Origin: Coriaria nepalensis
Lineage: Eukaryota; Streptophyta; Magnoliopsida; Cucurbitales; Coriariaceae
DNA length: 64,000 nucleotides
NCBI GenBank assembly: GCA_027186245.1
Contig: CP114485.1
Location: forward strand, 992,001-1,056,000
Direction of reading: 5' to 3'
The translations under genes were made by a program, and so were the position numbers. Position 1 is the first letter of the stretch. Every line of letters begins with the position of its first letter. The notes beneath the pieces are model-generated. The model was not told the DNA's origin. It did no database searches and saw only the letters and a program-made list of their open reading frames with translations. Shown here piece by piece: positions 12,930-25,329 of this stretch.

Positions 12930-14638
12930 CTTGATACAGCTTTTACTTCTCCTGCTGATTATAATGTTCAAACTTTAGTAATAACATTTGATTGGTGCTA
13001 CCGAGTTAGTGTGGTAGAGCCGCCCTGAATGAAAGATGGATCCTCATGGAACAAAAATAAGGTGGTCATAGGAAAGGACCAAAATGTTCAAACTTTATCA
13101 AGAATAAATACATCCAGCAAAAGCCAAGAACATGGAAAGAGGAGGGAGGGGCGGGGGGATAAGTGAACAGATTTGACCGACAAACCAATTTCAGTTACCA
13201 AAAGACCAGAAAAATAATATAATTGTAACCCAAATTCATAACCATTAGCTAAATCACCGACGAAAACACATCAAAAGACAGCAAAATTGTAACCAGATCT
13301 AACAGCATGAAATCAGATCGATCTGAATGATTATGCGATCTGAATGATTATGCAAATAAATATGAGAAGCTATTCTGAACAACAACTCAACAGAGGAAAT
13401 TCTCTAAAAACACTAACTTTCCCAAAAATCCAAACCGAGTAAAAAAAAAAAAAGCCTCAAACCGGTGCAATTCAAAAACCAGAGATCCAGGAAATCGCAG
13501 CGATGATGAATTTACCGTCGATCTGAGAGGAATGAGAATAGAGGAAAGAAGTTGAAATCGGAGCGAGAAAGTCGGAATTGAGACAAGTCGCCGAGTTTCG
13601 CTCCTTTTTTTTTCTTTTTTTCTTTTTGGCGGAAAACCCTTAACGGTCAGTGTCCGTCAGGGTCTGAGCTGTGAGCAAAGGGATGGGCGTTGGTTTAGTC
13701 TAAGGAAGGATGCTTGCGTGAGGTTTATATATCAACACGCCGTACAACTCAGGCACATGGTTTTTGGCGTATTTCAGAAAACTGTGAAGGAAAAAAAGAA
13801 TTGATCTTCTGTTCCTGAAGGCAGTGATGAATTATAGATGACGCCAATGATTGGAAAAGGTGACACCACGTCACCACAGTTCACTTATTTTGGGATAAGT
13901 ATAGCATAGAGCCGAATATTCCATACATACCCCTCCTAAATATTGATAATAGCTTTTGGGCCCCCTTTTTTTGGATCAAGATAATACAGGCCCACATGCC
14001 TAATGCGTATTTATCGCCTCTAAAACCAATCAACAGCAAGGCAGGAAACCCGTGGACTTTTACCAAACAATAAGTTGATCTCGTACTCTGAAATTTTGAG
14101 GGCCTTATTGCAGGCAGCCTAACAATAAGAGGTTGACCACCTTTCGATGCTCCCTTTGACAACATAACAAGTCATGTTACATTTCGTTTCACAACGGCAT
14201 TCGGACCGTAAAGTCAACAACTGTTAACTTATTAATTAGCGTTTAGAATACTGAACTTTAGTTACAGGTCAACTTGTTTCATTTTGAAGCAAAATTTGCA
14301 TTTTAACTCAAAAGACAAAAGCTTAGACGTTTCTTAAGAGCTTCAAAAGCATGAGCCTTTCCGTCCCATGCACTTCCCCACTTGGCATGTCTGCAAATGT
14401 CATAGCTTGCACTTTAAAAAGCGTTTGCAAGATGCAAATCGGAGTTTGAATAAATATATATACCACATTAGGATATAGAACAAGATGCTTTGAACATGAT
14501 ATTCTTCTGATGTTTTGCTTACTAATCCATACAAGCACAGGCTGTATAATTTACTCATCTTTCCCATTGGACCTTATTGAAATCCCATTTTATGATACGG
14601 GCCATATAGAGAGACCAGTAGATTGACATGGGCCAAGA

Positions 14639-14691
<53 letters not shown>

Positions 14692-14741
14692 CATGGATGA
14701 GAAGTAGGGGAACGTTTGGGCTGGAGGGTGATGGTCTAACT
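12930..14741. other. Leader, leader intron and promoter of the GDP-mannose pyrophosphorylase gene; intergenic
   Basis: On the minus strand a plausible 5' UTR intron runs from the donor at 13515 (CGACG then gtaaat) to an acceptor at about 12955, just upstream of the start codon. The first leader exon would lie at about 13516-13620, where the DNA is purine/pyrimidine-biased. Farther out, to 14741, only AT-rich sequence and a (TA)n run are visible. Confidence 0.5.
14641..14687. repeat. (AT)n microsatellite, about 47 bases
   Basis: A perfect AT dinucleotide run about 55 bases downstream of the small DUF7722-like gene. Such runs vary in length between individuals. Confidence 0.95.
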
Positions 14742-14945
14742 CTAATGAGACCAGAGGAAAGCACCCATGGCGAAGCGTCTCTTGTGAGCCAAGTCACCAT
14801 CGACGGGCAGCCCGTATTCAGCAAGAAGCCTATCCACCATCCACTCGGGCATCTCCTCGTAGTCCTTCTTTCTGTATTTTGGGTAGTGAAGAGGCATCTG
14901 AAAGACGCTGATTGTTCCACCTCTCTTCTTCTTTTCACCTTCCAT
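14742..14945 (-). CDS. Small DUF7722-like plant protein (67 aa)
   Basis: A short intronless gene of unknown function. The core FQMPLHYPKYRKKDYEEMPE, followed by WMVDRLLAEYGLP and the C-terminal FAMGAFLW, is the pattern I recall for the plant-specific DUF7722 family, whose members are about 60-90 residues long. It is charged, has no signal peptide or membrane segment, and the first ATG gives the usual short N-terminus ahead of the core. The overlapping frames on the other strand read through the adjacent (AT)n run and are shadows. No function is proposed. Confidence 0.8.
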   Translation of the reverse strand: MEGEKKKRGGTISVFQMPLHYPKYRKKDYEEMPEWMVDRLLAEYGLPVDGDLAHKRRFAMGAFLWSH

Positions 14946-17283
14946 CTATCACTAATTACTAATTAATACTTCTCTCGCGTACTAATAGAGAACTAATTAC
15001 TATATTAAGCTTTCTGTAAACAATGTATTGTTATAACTAATTAAGCCTGTATTTATAGTTGGACCAATTTGACTGTGCATCCATGCGAAAAACGGGTGTG
15101 AGCTTGAGTGTCACAAGGATTGCTGGGCGCACCTTCTAACAATATCAGTTAGTTGTTACACATTGCGTGTACATCGTTGCCCTCGTTCGCCCAACTATAT
15201 GTTATTAAATAAATATCATTAACTATATAATATTATTACTAATCATATACGTAATACTTTAATTCGAATTACTAGAAGATAAATTTTATATATTTACTGA
15301 TATACATTTTGTACATGATAACTTACTGATATAGTTTGTTATACGTTTATGTTTATAATAAAATTTAATATAAATTAATTATGAGATATTTGAGAAGTAT
15401 ATTATATATCTACTTATATTTAACTTTTATATATATGATAAAGTTATGAAATCTTAGATACATTTACATTACATGTATCAAATTCTCATTCCTACGTGTC
15501 TAATTATTTAATGCTTCACTCGGTACTAAAATCTTCAGAAATATGCGCTCCACTAGGAAACCATGATAACCGTCCACCTGCCTTCTTCTTCCTCCTCAAT
15601 GCTTTATTACCAGACACGTCTTAAGTTAAAAATGGGTGAGAAAATACTATGTTATGTTCAGTCTTAATTTTACCTAACCTTCTCTCATCTCGCCCAATTA
15701 TCACAATACCTACTAACGACGTCCTTGATCCCAACAGACTTCAACTTCAGCGTCACCTATTCCAACTGAGATTATCTACCGAGACTGTCCAGAAATCTGG
15801 ATCAAAAAACGTGTATACAAAATTTTCTCATAATATATGGTGCACGGGCGTTGAACACGAAGGATAAGTATCCGTCAACGGTAAGTTATATTGATCCACC
15901 CCCACTCAATTCGTTTTTTGCTCTGTATTCTCGTTTTTCTATGCTTCCTACGTGCCACAAAGCGAGACGCTTAGATTGATCAATGGTCGTGCTTAAATCG
16001 GATCCACCATTTTGTTTCTTCTAGTGTAGGGACACGACATATAATCACTGAAACTATTGCATGAGAATTCGTAACCATGCATGTATGGATGATCATGATA
16101 AAACCACAGGCCATCGCTTGCCTAAAACAAGGGACCCCAATCATATGATTACAGGATTGCAGGGTCCTGATTATGATTTGATGTGTGACGATGACAAGTG
16201 ATGCTAATCGAAACATGTCGGGATTATAATATATAAATGCGTAGAGGCGGTATAATTAACCACACGATTGCTTAATTCTAGAAGGCTGACCCATCTATTG
16301 CTTACGATTGACCACTCGATCGTGGGGACGCCTACACCTAAATATTTTGATGTGTTCCTTCTACGACCATTGATCAAGGGTGAGATGACGGGAACCCATC
16401 GAATTGTTAAAGAGAGTCCACGTTTTTAAAGGGGTTTTTCACCTTTAGTCGTTTGAGGCCCAAATTCGAGGATCGAGTTGTTTTTTCGTACACTACACAT
16501 TGAGATTTGAGACCACTACTTTTGCTTTGATGGGCCTGGCCCGATTGGGCTCACCACTATTATTATTACTTTTTTCCATTTTTTTTTAATGTTCTGGGGC
16601 TTGGACTTTTCTACTGTGGGCCATTTTGTGTCATTTTGAAAAATTTATTATTTATTTATCTTTTATAATAAACCAACAACTGAGTTCACAATTATTGCTC
16701 ACAAATATGTAAAAAAATTTGTTTTTAGGAAGGAAAAAAATAACAGAAGCTGTCTATAATTATCGTAAACCCACAAATGGGACAAAGGGTCCCATACGAT
16801 GACGCGTCGCAACACGTAATGCTTGGATTTCCCTCGAGAGATGAACACGTGTACCGCTATTAAGAGGACACACCAGTTCTACGCATGGCCTCTGGAAGTT
16901 GAGAGGAGGGAATCGCCTGACCTGAAACTTCTCAATAACTCGTGGCTAGAGTTTGCCGAGGCATCTAAAGGTCATAAATAAGCCACCTGTACAATAAACC
17001 CACGTGAGCATCCTACATGGCACCCTCCATTCTCTTGAAAATGATACGGCCCCCTTTTATCCACCATCAAAAAGATTAGGGCACTCTCAAAAGTCTACCA
17101 ACTAAGCTTACCAAGTACCTCTCGTTTCTCTTCCTCCCTTCCCTCTCCTCTCTCCCCTATCTCTCTCCCAACAGAAACCGCCAGAAAATCACAAGGAGGA
17201 ACAGCCACTCTCATTTTCTCTCTCTCTCCCTTTTTTATTTTTCCCTTCTTCTTATTTTTCATCTACTTAACTTGTAAAGCGCC
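14946..17283. other. Divergent intergenic region upstream of the RCC1-repeat gene
   Basis: About 2.3 kb without a recognisable gene between the divergent DUF7722-like and RCC1-repeat genes. 15190-15480 is very AT-rich. Two ACGT-core sites lie near the RCC1 gene: ACACGTGT at about 16846 and CACGTG at 17001. The last 150 bases are CT-rich, consistent with a 5' UTR. Confidence 0.5.
17001..17006. promoter_or_regulatory. G-box (CACGTG) upstream of the RCC1-repeat gene
   Basis: A perfect CACGTG palindrome about 280 bases before the start codon, with a second site (ACACGTGT) about 150 bases farther upstream. G-boxes are bound by bZIP and bHLH factors such as HY5 and PIFs. Function is inferred from sequence only. 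Confidence 0.4.
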
Positions 17284-20200
17284 ATGTATGGCGAGGGAAA
17301 AGGAGAAGACGTAATGAAAATGGATGAGGCTGCTGCTGCAGCTAAGAAGAGACTGGTTTACATGTGGGGGTACCTCCCGGGAGCTTTGCCGCAGAGATCA
17401 CCACTGCTATGTCCGGTGTCTGTTCGTACACCTGGGACGGTTGATGCTGCCGGAAACACGTGGAAGGATGTTTGTGGCGGGGGTTGTGGATTCGCTCTCG
17501 CCATTTCTGGTTTTTAATCTTTCCTTACCCTCAGATGTTTACACTTCCAATTTTCCTCTCCCTTCCGGATTGATTTTTCTGGCGTGAGCCCAAAGATTAC
17601 GGATCCTTGAGCTCCTGGATTTGAAAATGCCGTTGATCTGGTTAATGCTTGTTTACTTGATTGTTACTGGACTTGAAAGCTTGACTGATATCTATCTAGG
17701 TAAGAAATATTTTCTTATTCAAAATTCTCTGGTTTTAACTTGTTTTTCATTTTTGTCAATCAGAGTCAGGAAATCTCATTACATGGGGTTCAACAGATGA
17801 TCTAGGCCAAAGCTATGTTACATCTGGGAAGCACGGGGTAGAGCAACATAACATTATCAACTCAGTGGTGTATTTTCAGTTTCGTCACTTCAAACTGACC
17901 TGCATTGTTATTTCGGTTTTTACTTCTCAAGGAAATTCCAGAGCCTTTCCCTCTTCCAGCAGAAGCTCATGTTGTAAAAGCAGCAGCAGGTTGGGCCCAT
18001 TGTATTGCCGTTACAGGTAATACTCATTACTTATTTTCTGGGAAAGAGGAATTGGGCTATTACTTCTTACGTAACAAATGTGAGTGATAATTAGCAGCGA
18101 AGGAGTCATGAAGTTTGTGCTTTTGCTTAAAATTCAGATTCTGGACAAGTCTACACATGGGGATGGAAAGAGTGTGTTCCTTCTGGAAAAGTGGTTGGAG
18201 ATACTCCTCTGATATCTGGGTATGAAAAGGATGTATTTGATGGACATAGTTCATTTCTGACTGACCAAGGTCTCTCTCTATTTATACATGTTCAGTTACT
18301 TCACTGTAATGTTAAGCTGGAATTTGTGCTTAACTTTTATGCTAACATGTTTCCTGACAGTAAGCCCCGGCTCTCAAGGCTCACAGTCTACAGGCGGGAC
18401 CATTTCCATGACTGATTCGAAAGGAGATGGAGAAGAGAGTACAAAGCGGAGGAGAGTTTCTTCTGCAAAACAAGCAGCTGAGAGTTCATCATCTGCTGAA
18501 GAAGCTCAATCCGCATTGCCGTGTCTTGTAACACTTAGTCCAGGTGTAAGAATAACTGCAGTTGCTCCTGGAGGGCGTCATACTTTAGTATTGTCAGGTA
18601 ATGCTCATATAATTGTTAGTATTGATGTCTCTCCCTATGGCACCTCAATCTGTAGTGACTTTTGGAGCCATTGGAAGATCTAATGATCTGAAGGAAGAGT
18701 GGAATAAGTATTTTGCTTTATATTATGATATAAATAGCTAGAATAATGAATTTGTCCAAAGTTCTTAGATATAGGACAGCTCTGGGGTTGGGGCTATGGA
18801 GGTGAAGGGCAGCTAGGTTTGGGGTCTCAGATACGTATGGTGTCCTCTCCTCATCCTATACCTTGTATCGAGTCTTCCTATGGGAAAGACAGATCTATGG
18901 CACTTACTCGAGCTGGCATGGGATCAGAGGGGAAGGGTTTTGGAGCTCATGGAAGCTATGTTAAGGGAATTGCTTGTGGAGGGCGTCATAGTGCAGTGGT
19001 CACAGGTACACATATCATGATATTTTTGTCTTTCAAGTATGACAACGCATTCATACCCACTGACAGCTATTGTGCTAGTCTGATTGAATGCTTCTTGAAT
19101 GGGTGTCGGTTCAAGAATGGATTTAGAAATAAGACATAAAAGGAAAAAATACGACTCTTACTCTGTTTCTGTGTTATGACAATGTGGATTGTTGAATTAG
19201 GTGCAGAACGTTTCACATGCTTGTGCTATAAGCTGGAAACTTTCAGTGTTTAATCATTCAAAGCTAATTTTCTTTCCCTCATACCGTCTACTGGATGTGG
19301 TTAAATGACATAACATTGATATATCTGTTATGTCTTTTCCTACACAGATTCTGGAGCAGTATTAACATTTGGTTGGGGACTGTATGGACAGGTGAATTAT
19401 TGTCGTGAACTCTCGATATGATGCTCAAAATTATAACACACTGTAAACAGTATTTTCACAATGCTAATATCTAAGACCTTTGAATCTCTGTTGATCAGAA
19501 AATGTAGTTCGATACAGGTTTTTGGTTATATGAATTTCATGGGTCTGGATTTAATTCTGTTTTAGTGTTTATATATATGTTGCCCAACCAGTGCTAAAAC
19601 CTTTAATGCTTATTTTATTCTTCCCTCCCCTAGCCAGACTTTATTATTCTTGAGGATCAACATGTAGGTAAAGTAGAAAATGATGGAGAAAATGCAATAT
19701 AAAAGATGTTCAAGATCGAGCTTGGGACCAGGGATTACCATTTCTGTTCCCTGACCAGAAATTTACAACCATTTTCATCTGCCTTTAGCTACACAATTTA
19801 GCTTATTCTAACCAATAAGTTGAGAATATTCTCATTAACAAATGATGTTTTTCAGTGTGGCCAAGGCAGTACAGATGATGAATTGAGTCCAACATGTGTC
19901 TCCTCATTACTGGGAATCAGAATACAAGGCATTGCTGCTGGGCTATGGCACACTGTCTGTATCTCGGCTGATGGTGATGTCTACTCTTTTGGCGGGAATC
20001 AGTTCGGGCAGTTAGGAACAGGTGTTGATCATGCTGAGGTATATATTCTCTTCCATTCATTCCATCACTTTCAGCCTCTGGCCCCACACTAGCTATCATG
20101 ATTCATTTAAATCGTAACAAGCTGCTGTTTGCATGAATATGCAGACTCTTCCAAGACTTTTGGACTCTCCCAATTTGGAAAATGCACACGCGGAGGTAGT

Positions 20201-20570
20201 TTCTTGCGGAGCTCGTCATAGTGCCATACTAACAGGTATAAAATTAAGACTGTAAACTTGATTTCTGTAAAATAGACCAAATAGAGGGTTCCTCTAACTT
20301 TCTTGCTGCTGCTTCTCTCTTCTAGATAACGGAAAGGTGTTCTGCTGGGGATGGAACAAATATGGACAGGTAAAAATATAACGCATTCCTTCTTAGTCTC
20401 TATTGCTGTGTTCAATCATTTGTCCTAAAAAGAGGTATATCATGCAGCTAGGTTTGGGAGATGTAATGGATCGAAATACTCCGGCTCAAGTGAATATCCA
20501 AAACTGTGTTCCAAAAAATGTTGCGTGTGGATGGTGGCACACTCTCCTTTTAGCAGAATCGCCCCCTTGA
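17284..20570 (+). CDS. RCC1-repeat family protein (491 aa)
   Basis: Predicted seven-bladed beta-propeller built from RCC1 repeats. Eleven exons: 17284-17509, 17764-17837, 17932-18016, 18138-18269, 18361-18597, 18769-19005, 19348-19391, 19856-20038, 20145-20235, 20326-20369, 20448-20570. Repeat hallmarks recur: YMWGYLPG, ITWGSTDDLGQS, YTWGWKE, GQLWGWGYGGEGQLGLGS, LTFGWGLYGQCGQG, YSFGGNQFGQLGTG, FCWGWNKYGQLGLGD. A Ser-rich, basic insert with KRRR (about residues 184-220) separates blades and may be a nuclear signal. The closest match I remember is Arabidopsis At3g53830. Databases often label such proteins UVR8-like, but the GWRHT tryptophan motifs that sense UV-B in UVR8 are absent (GWAHC, GGRHT, GLWHT, GWWHT here), and the C-terminus ends right after the last blade. 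A photoreceptor role is unlikely; the true role is unknown. Confidence 0.93.
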
Positions 20571-21117
20571 ATTCACTCGCTGATCTTCAAGACCCATGTC
20601 ACAGTTTTGTTAGTTAGCTAGCTTAGCCAGCAGTTCTTTCCCATTGGTAGATTAGTAGTATGCGCACATACTTGGTGATTTACTTATATCATATTATCTA
20701 TCATATCATATACGTACGTACTCATTCTTTCATGGACAAGACTGTTCTCTCCTTCATGAACATGTCTTTTTCATGTAATTTTGAAGTCTTGTTAGTGTAA
20801 TTATTAACTAGATGCTTTCCCTTCTATGTTGGATCTTTGTTGCACATATCCAGTCAATGGAAAAAATAAAATTAAAAAATTAAAAAAAATTTATTAATAA
20901 ATAAATTCTTTTGACTCCCCAGCGTGCATGGCGCGTGATAAGAGATTAAGCTCCGGTCCAAAGCAATCACTCCAGTTCTCACTTCACTCCGACAGGGAGA
21001 TGGGATACATAGTAAGGAAAGAAATGAATTGCGTAATGTACAAGATGCTGCTGCTGTGACAGAAAGAATCACAGGGGAAAGAGTGGATTCAGATCTTTCA
21101 GTAGCGTAGTAGTAGGG
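20571..21117. other. 3' UTR of RCC1-repeat gene and promoter of methyltransferase gene
   Basis: A 547-base gap between two genes in the same direction. It contains an A/T-rich stretch at 20860-20905 and no ORF worth calling. Confidence 0.5.
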
Positions 21118-24100
21118 ATGAAGAAGATCTTCATCGATGGCGATTCCTTTAAAGCTCCATTCTTCGTCAAGATCTCCGCCTTCCTCGTAATCTCAGCAAC
21201 TTGCTTCTACGTAGGTAAGCATTATTCGGATGGATTCCAGCGCCTTACCTTCTTTTCCGACGCTTTCCAGTCCCCTTCAGTTTCAGAGTCTCACAATCTC
21301 AACAAGACTTTCAATCTCTCTTCCCTCATCCCTCCGACTCTCAGTTCCCCACCGCCTACCCCCTCTCCTCCGCCTCAACCGCCTAGTCCTCCTCCGCCTT
21401 CTCTGCTGAGATTCGGGATCGTAAATGACAATGGGACGATGTCGACTGATTTTGAGGTCGGAGAATTCAATCCAGAATTTGTGGAGGATAATTGGGGGAA
21501 TGAAAGTGAGGCTGAGACTAGTGGAAGAGGTTCTGAGGAATTTAGGATCAACAAATTCCCTGTGTGTCCTCAGATTATGAGCGAATACATTCCTTGTTTG
21601 GATAATGTGGAAGCATGTCGGAAGCTTAGTTCGACGGAAAAAGGTGAGAGATTCGAACGGCACTGTCCTGATGCCGATCATAGATTATCTTGCTTGGTTC
21701 CGGCGCCAAAGGGGTATAGGACTCCAATTCCATGGCCGAGAAGCCGCGACGAGGTATGTAAAACCCAATCGTGACTAATATTCATATTACATATATCTTT
21801 CGAAGTTTCTTAGTGAATGAGTGGGAAATAAATAAATGCAGGTCTGGTTCACCAATGTTCCCCATACTCGCTTGGTTGAAGATAAAGGTGGGCAAAACTG
21901 GATTTCCAGAGTCAAAGATAAGTTTAAGTTTCCTGGAGGTGGTACGCAGTTTATTCATGGGGCAGATGGGTACTTGGATCACATCACTAAGGTGAATAAA
22001 ATTCTAATCTAAAGCTCGAACACACAAGGTTAAAAAGAAACTTTGCATTTGGGTTTTGTTTATCTTGTCTCTGATGTGCTTAATTTGTCTCGTGTACTTG
22101 TCTTAGATTGTTCCTGAGATTGCCTTTGGCCAACACACCCGAGTTGTTTTGGATGTGGGATGTGGTGTAGCAAGTTTTGGTGCCTATTTGTTATCAAGAG
22201 ATGTGATAACAATGTCAGTTGCTCCCAAAGATGTTCATGAGAACCAGATTCAGTTTGCGCTTGAGCGTGGTGTTCCTGCAATGGTTTCCGCATTTGCAAC
22301 TCATCGATTATTATTTCCAAGTCAAGCATACGATTTGATACACTGTTCTCGTTGTAGAATCAATTGGACTCGAGATGGTATGGTATCCATGCCAAGCTTT
22401 TTCTGAAGATTCATTTTTCCTTTGTGCGACAGATTGTTTAGTTTGAATAGTTGATCTTACTTTTATGACTGCGGCTGTTTTGTATGATGGTTGAAAATTG
22501 CTGGTTTATGCATTAGTTGACTCATTTGCATTATTGACCTTGCTGTATACATATTATTTTACATCAGGATAGCCCTTTGATCTATGGTTTTTTACTCTCT
22601 TTTTGTATGAAGATGGAATTTTGTTGCTGGAGGTGAATAGACTGCTCAGGGCCGGAGGATACTTTGTTTGGGCAGCACAACCAGTTTACAAGCATGAAGA
22701 AGTCTTGGAGGAACAGTGGGAAGGTATTTTAAATTGCAGCAGCGCCAGTTCCAGTTCTGTAATTTACCTTTCTTTTCTAATTAAACTTGATTTTCTTCAA
22801 GGGATTAATTTATCTACACGACATTCATGAATTTTTTTAGTATTGCTCTCATCTCTTGGAAGGCACTTTCGAACTTGGGTTTAGCGTGAGAATTTTGTTG
22901 AGGATAACCAGAACTGCGAAATACGTTGGATTTATCTGCTTGTTGGTTGCTCTTAATTTACTACACAGTCATCTTTTGAATGTGATTGCCATCCAAATAT
23001 TTTTAGTATTCTAGCAAAGGGAAAAACGGTCTAACCTTTGTCTTGCTTTATTATCAGAGATGATGAACCTAACTACTCGTCTCTGCTGGGAGTTTGTGAA
23101 AAAAGATGGATATATTGCAATATGGCGAAAACCAAGGGACAACAGCTGCTATCTGAAACGTGAGGAAGGAACTAAACCTCCACTGTGTGACCCAACCGAT
23201 GACCCAGACAAAGTTTGGTATGATTGTGGTTATGCTTTTCAACTTTTTATATTGGAATAATGTACTTTTATCTTTAGAGAAACCTCTGTGGTTTTCAACC
23301 TCTTGATGGGCTTAAAGTAGTTTTCAACATCTGTAATACGATGTAGGTATGTGGATCTAAAAGCATGTGTCACTCGTATTCCTGAAGATGGTTCTGGTGG
23401 AAACATCACAGTTTGGCCATCACGCTTGCATAATCCTCCTGATAGGCTTCAAAATATTCAGTATGACGCCTATATATCCAGAAAAGAGCTCTTCATGGCA
23501 GAATCTAAGTATTGGAATGAGATAATTGAAAGCTATGTCCGTGCCTTGCACTGGAAGAAGTTTAAATTAAGAAATGTACTGGACATGCGAGCTGGATTTG
23601 GAGGGTATGCTGCATTATAGCGTGTCCTAACGGTTGCTATAAATCATTAACATTGCATTATTGGGAATTTTCTCTTACTTACAGATTTGCAGCAGCATTG
23701 ATTAATCAAAAACTGGATTGTTGGGTCTTGAATGTGGTACCTGTTAGTGGGTCTAACACCTTGCCTGTGATATATGACCGTGGACTTCTTGGAGTTGCTC
23801 ATGATTGGTAATATACGAAACTCTTAATTTATGTAACAGTATTTGTTGATTCTTATTCAGCTACCTAATTACGTGCTACTATGCGTCTTTCATGATAATC
23901 AAATATATAGCTCTAATCTTCACTATATATGTATATTCAGCTATTTGATCAAAATTGTTTGATGTTTCAGGTGCGAACCTTTTGATACATATCCAAGAAC
24001 CTACGATCTAGTGCATGCAGCTGGGCTCTTCTCAATTGAGAGAAAAAGGTATCCTAAATATAATGTGTTGTAGATATTAGACAAACAGAAATACTGTGAT

Positions 24101-24341
24101 ATTTTGTTTCTTATTTTCTTTTTCTTTTTTCAGGTGTAATATGTCAACAATCATGCTCGAGATGGATAGGATTCTGAGACCAGGTGGACGGGTTTATATC
24201 CGTGACTCTCTTTCTGTCATGGACGAGCTTCAAGCTATCGGAAAGGCCATGGGTTGGCAAGTGTCACTGCGCGATACATCTGAAGGGCCCCACGCAAGTT
24301 ATAGGATCTATGTTGGTGATAAACACCTCTTGCGTAGATGA
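21118..24341 (+). CDS. PMT11: Putative pectin methyltransferase, PMT10/PMT11-like (664 aa)
   Basis: Golgi type II membrane protein of the plant QUA2/PMT family, thought to methylesterify homogalacturonan. Nine exons: 21118-21753, 21842-21991, 22107-22377, 22613-22723, 23058-23217, 23347-23604, 23685-23807, 23971-24048, 24134-24341. A short basic N-terminus precedes a membrane anchor at about residues 14-34, then a proline-rich stalk ([17 protein letters not shown], about 78-94). The SAM-binding motif [13 protein letters not shown] is at 275-287. Family blocks follow: [41 protein letters not shown] (second Rossmann-like half), [11 protein letters not shown] and [16 protein letters not shown]. 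The length agrees with PMT10/11. The gene is convergent with the HESO1-like gene, as I recall for At2g39750/At2g39740. Note CSRCRINW where many paralogues have CSRCLIPW. Confidence 0.94.
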
Positions 24342-25329
24342 AAATGATAGGGAACCACAGCTTGTAAATTTCTGTAGCTGTCCACAGGATGCTCATTGAT
24401 ATTTTCTTTGTATTCTTTTCGATTATGATTATGGTCAGGAAACTCTCAGTGCAATATCAAGAGTCGTGAGTGTAAAGTTAGTTAGGCTTTGTTTGGTAAT
24501 AAATTTCATATTTTGTATTTTAAAAATTAAGTCTCACAATGATGATAAAAAATTGATATTATGGAATAATAAATCGATTTTTTAGTATTAAATCCATTTG
24601 CTTTATGTTGGTAAAAAAATCAAATTTTCGATATTATAAATATAAAATTCAGTTTTTGAAATGTAGAAAATTACTAAATATAGTTTGTCATTTTGATTCG
24701 TTCATTTACAAAAACAGTTTTGAGAATTAATATTAAGCAAGTTTATCCCCTCAAAATCGGTTTTTATCTTTTTAAAATACAAAAAAACAACGTTTTGAAA
24801 AAATGTTACCAAACAAAACCTTAGGGACTGGTTCCCTTATTTAAATTTATTGCTTCATTTAAGTTCTTCAATTTTTTTTTTTGTCTTGTTATGTATTAAC
24901 TATGGATAAACTATAAAGGGCGGGTCTGCTTAGAGTGGAAATGTGTGCCGGGCAGGCCTGTTGAAACTTGCTCGAGCCGGACTTATATATCAATCCTGCA
25001 GATTAGTCTGGTTCGGCCCATTTTAAAATGGGATACGGATTTGTGAGTTGTTTGTAAGTTTAATTAATTTTTATTAGATGAAAAGAAAATAAATTTAAAT
25101 TTCAAACTTAAATAATAATAAATAAATAATAAATATAAAATAATATTATAATATTTATTCAGTTTTCGAAATAAGTGGTTGAAGATCGAGAGATGATACG
25201 TCATCACCGTCACATAAGTCTTGTACATTATTGATGTGATGATATAAAACTGACATGCGATTAAGATTGATTAATCCATACTCCTAATAATCTTTCAAAA
25301 TGAATTTAATAGCATAGTCAGAGCACCGG
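24342..25329. other. Convergent intergenic region containing a MITE
   Basis: About 1 kb between the ends of the methyltransferase and HESO1-like genes. It holds the Tourist-like MITE listed separately. After it, at about 24900-25070, lies a GC-richer patch (rich in GGGC/GCCGG words and ggcccattt) of the kind seen in dispersed plant repeats; I could not assign it. 25080-25160 is extremely AT-rich. Confidence 0.5.
24485..24820. mobile_element. Tourist-like (PIF/Harbinger) MITE, 336 bases
   Basis: The ends are inverted repeats: GGCTTTGTTTGGTAA at 24485-24499 and TTACCAAACAAAACC at 24806-24820, matching at 14 of 15 bases. Both ends are flanked by TTA (24482-24484 and 24821-24823), the target duplication of PIF/Harbinger elements, and a GGC(C/T)TTGTTTGG-like terminus is typical of Tourist MITEs. 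The interior is AT-rich and non-coding. It sits in the 3' flank of the methyltransferase gene, about 140 bases after its stop codon, so it may lie in or near the 3' UTR. Confidence 0.8.

Noticed and set aside
14555..14966. Frames of 112 and 127 codons crossing the (AT)n repeat (Ile-Tyr runs)
   Set aside because: They read through the dinucleotide repeat and overlap the small DUF7722-like gene in other frames.
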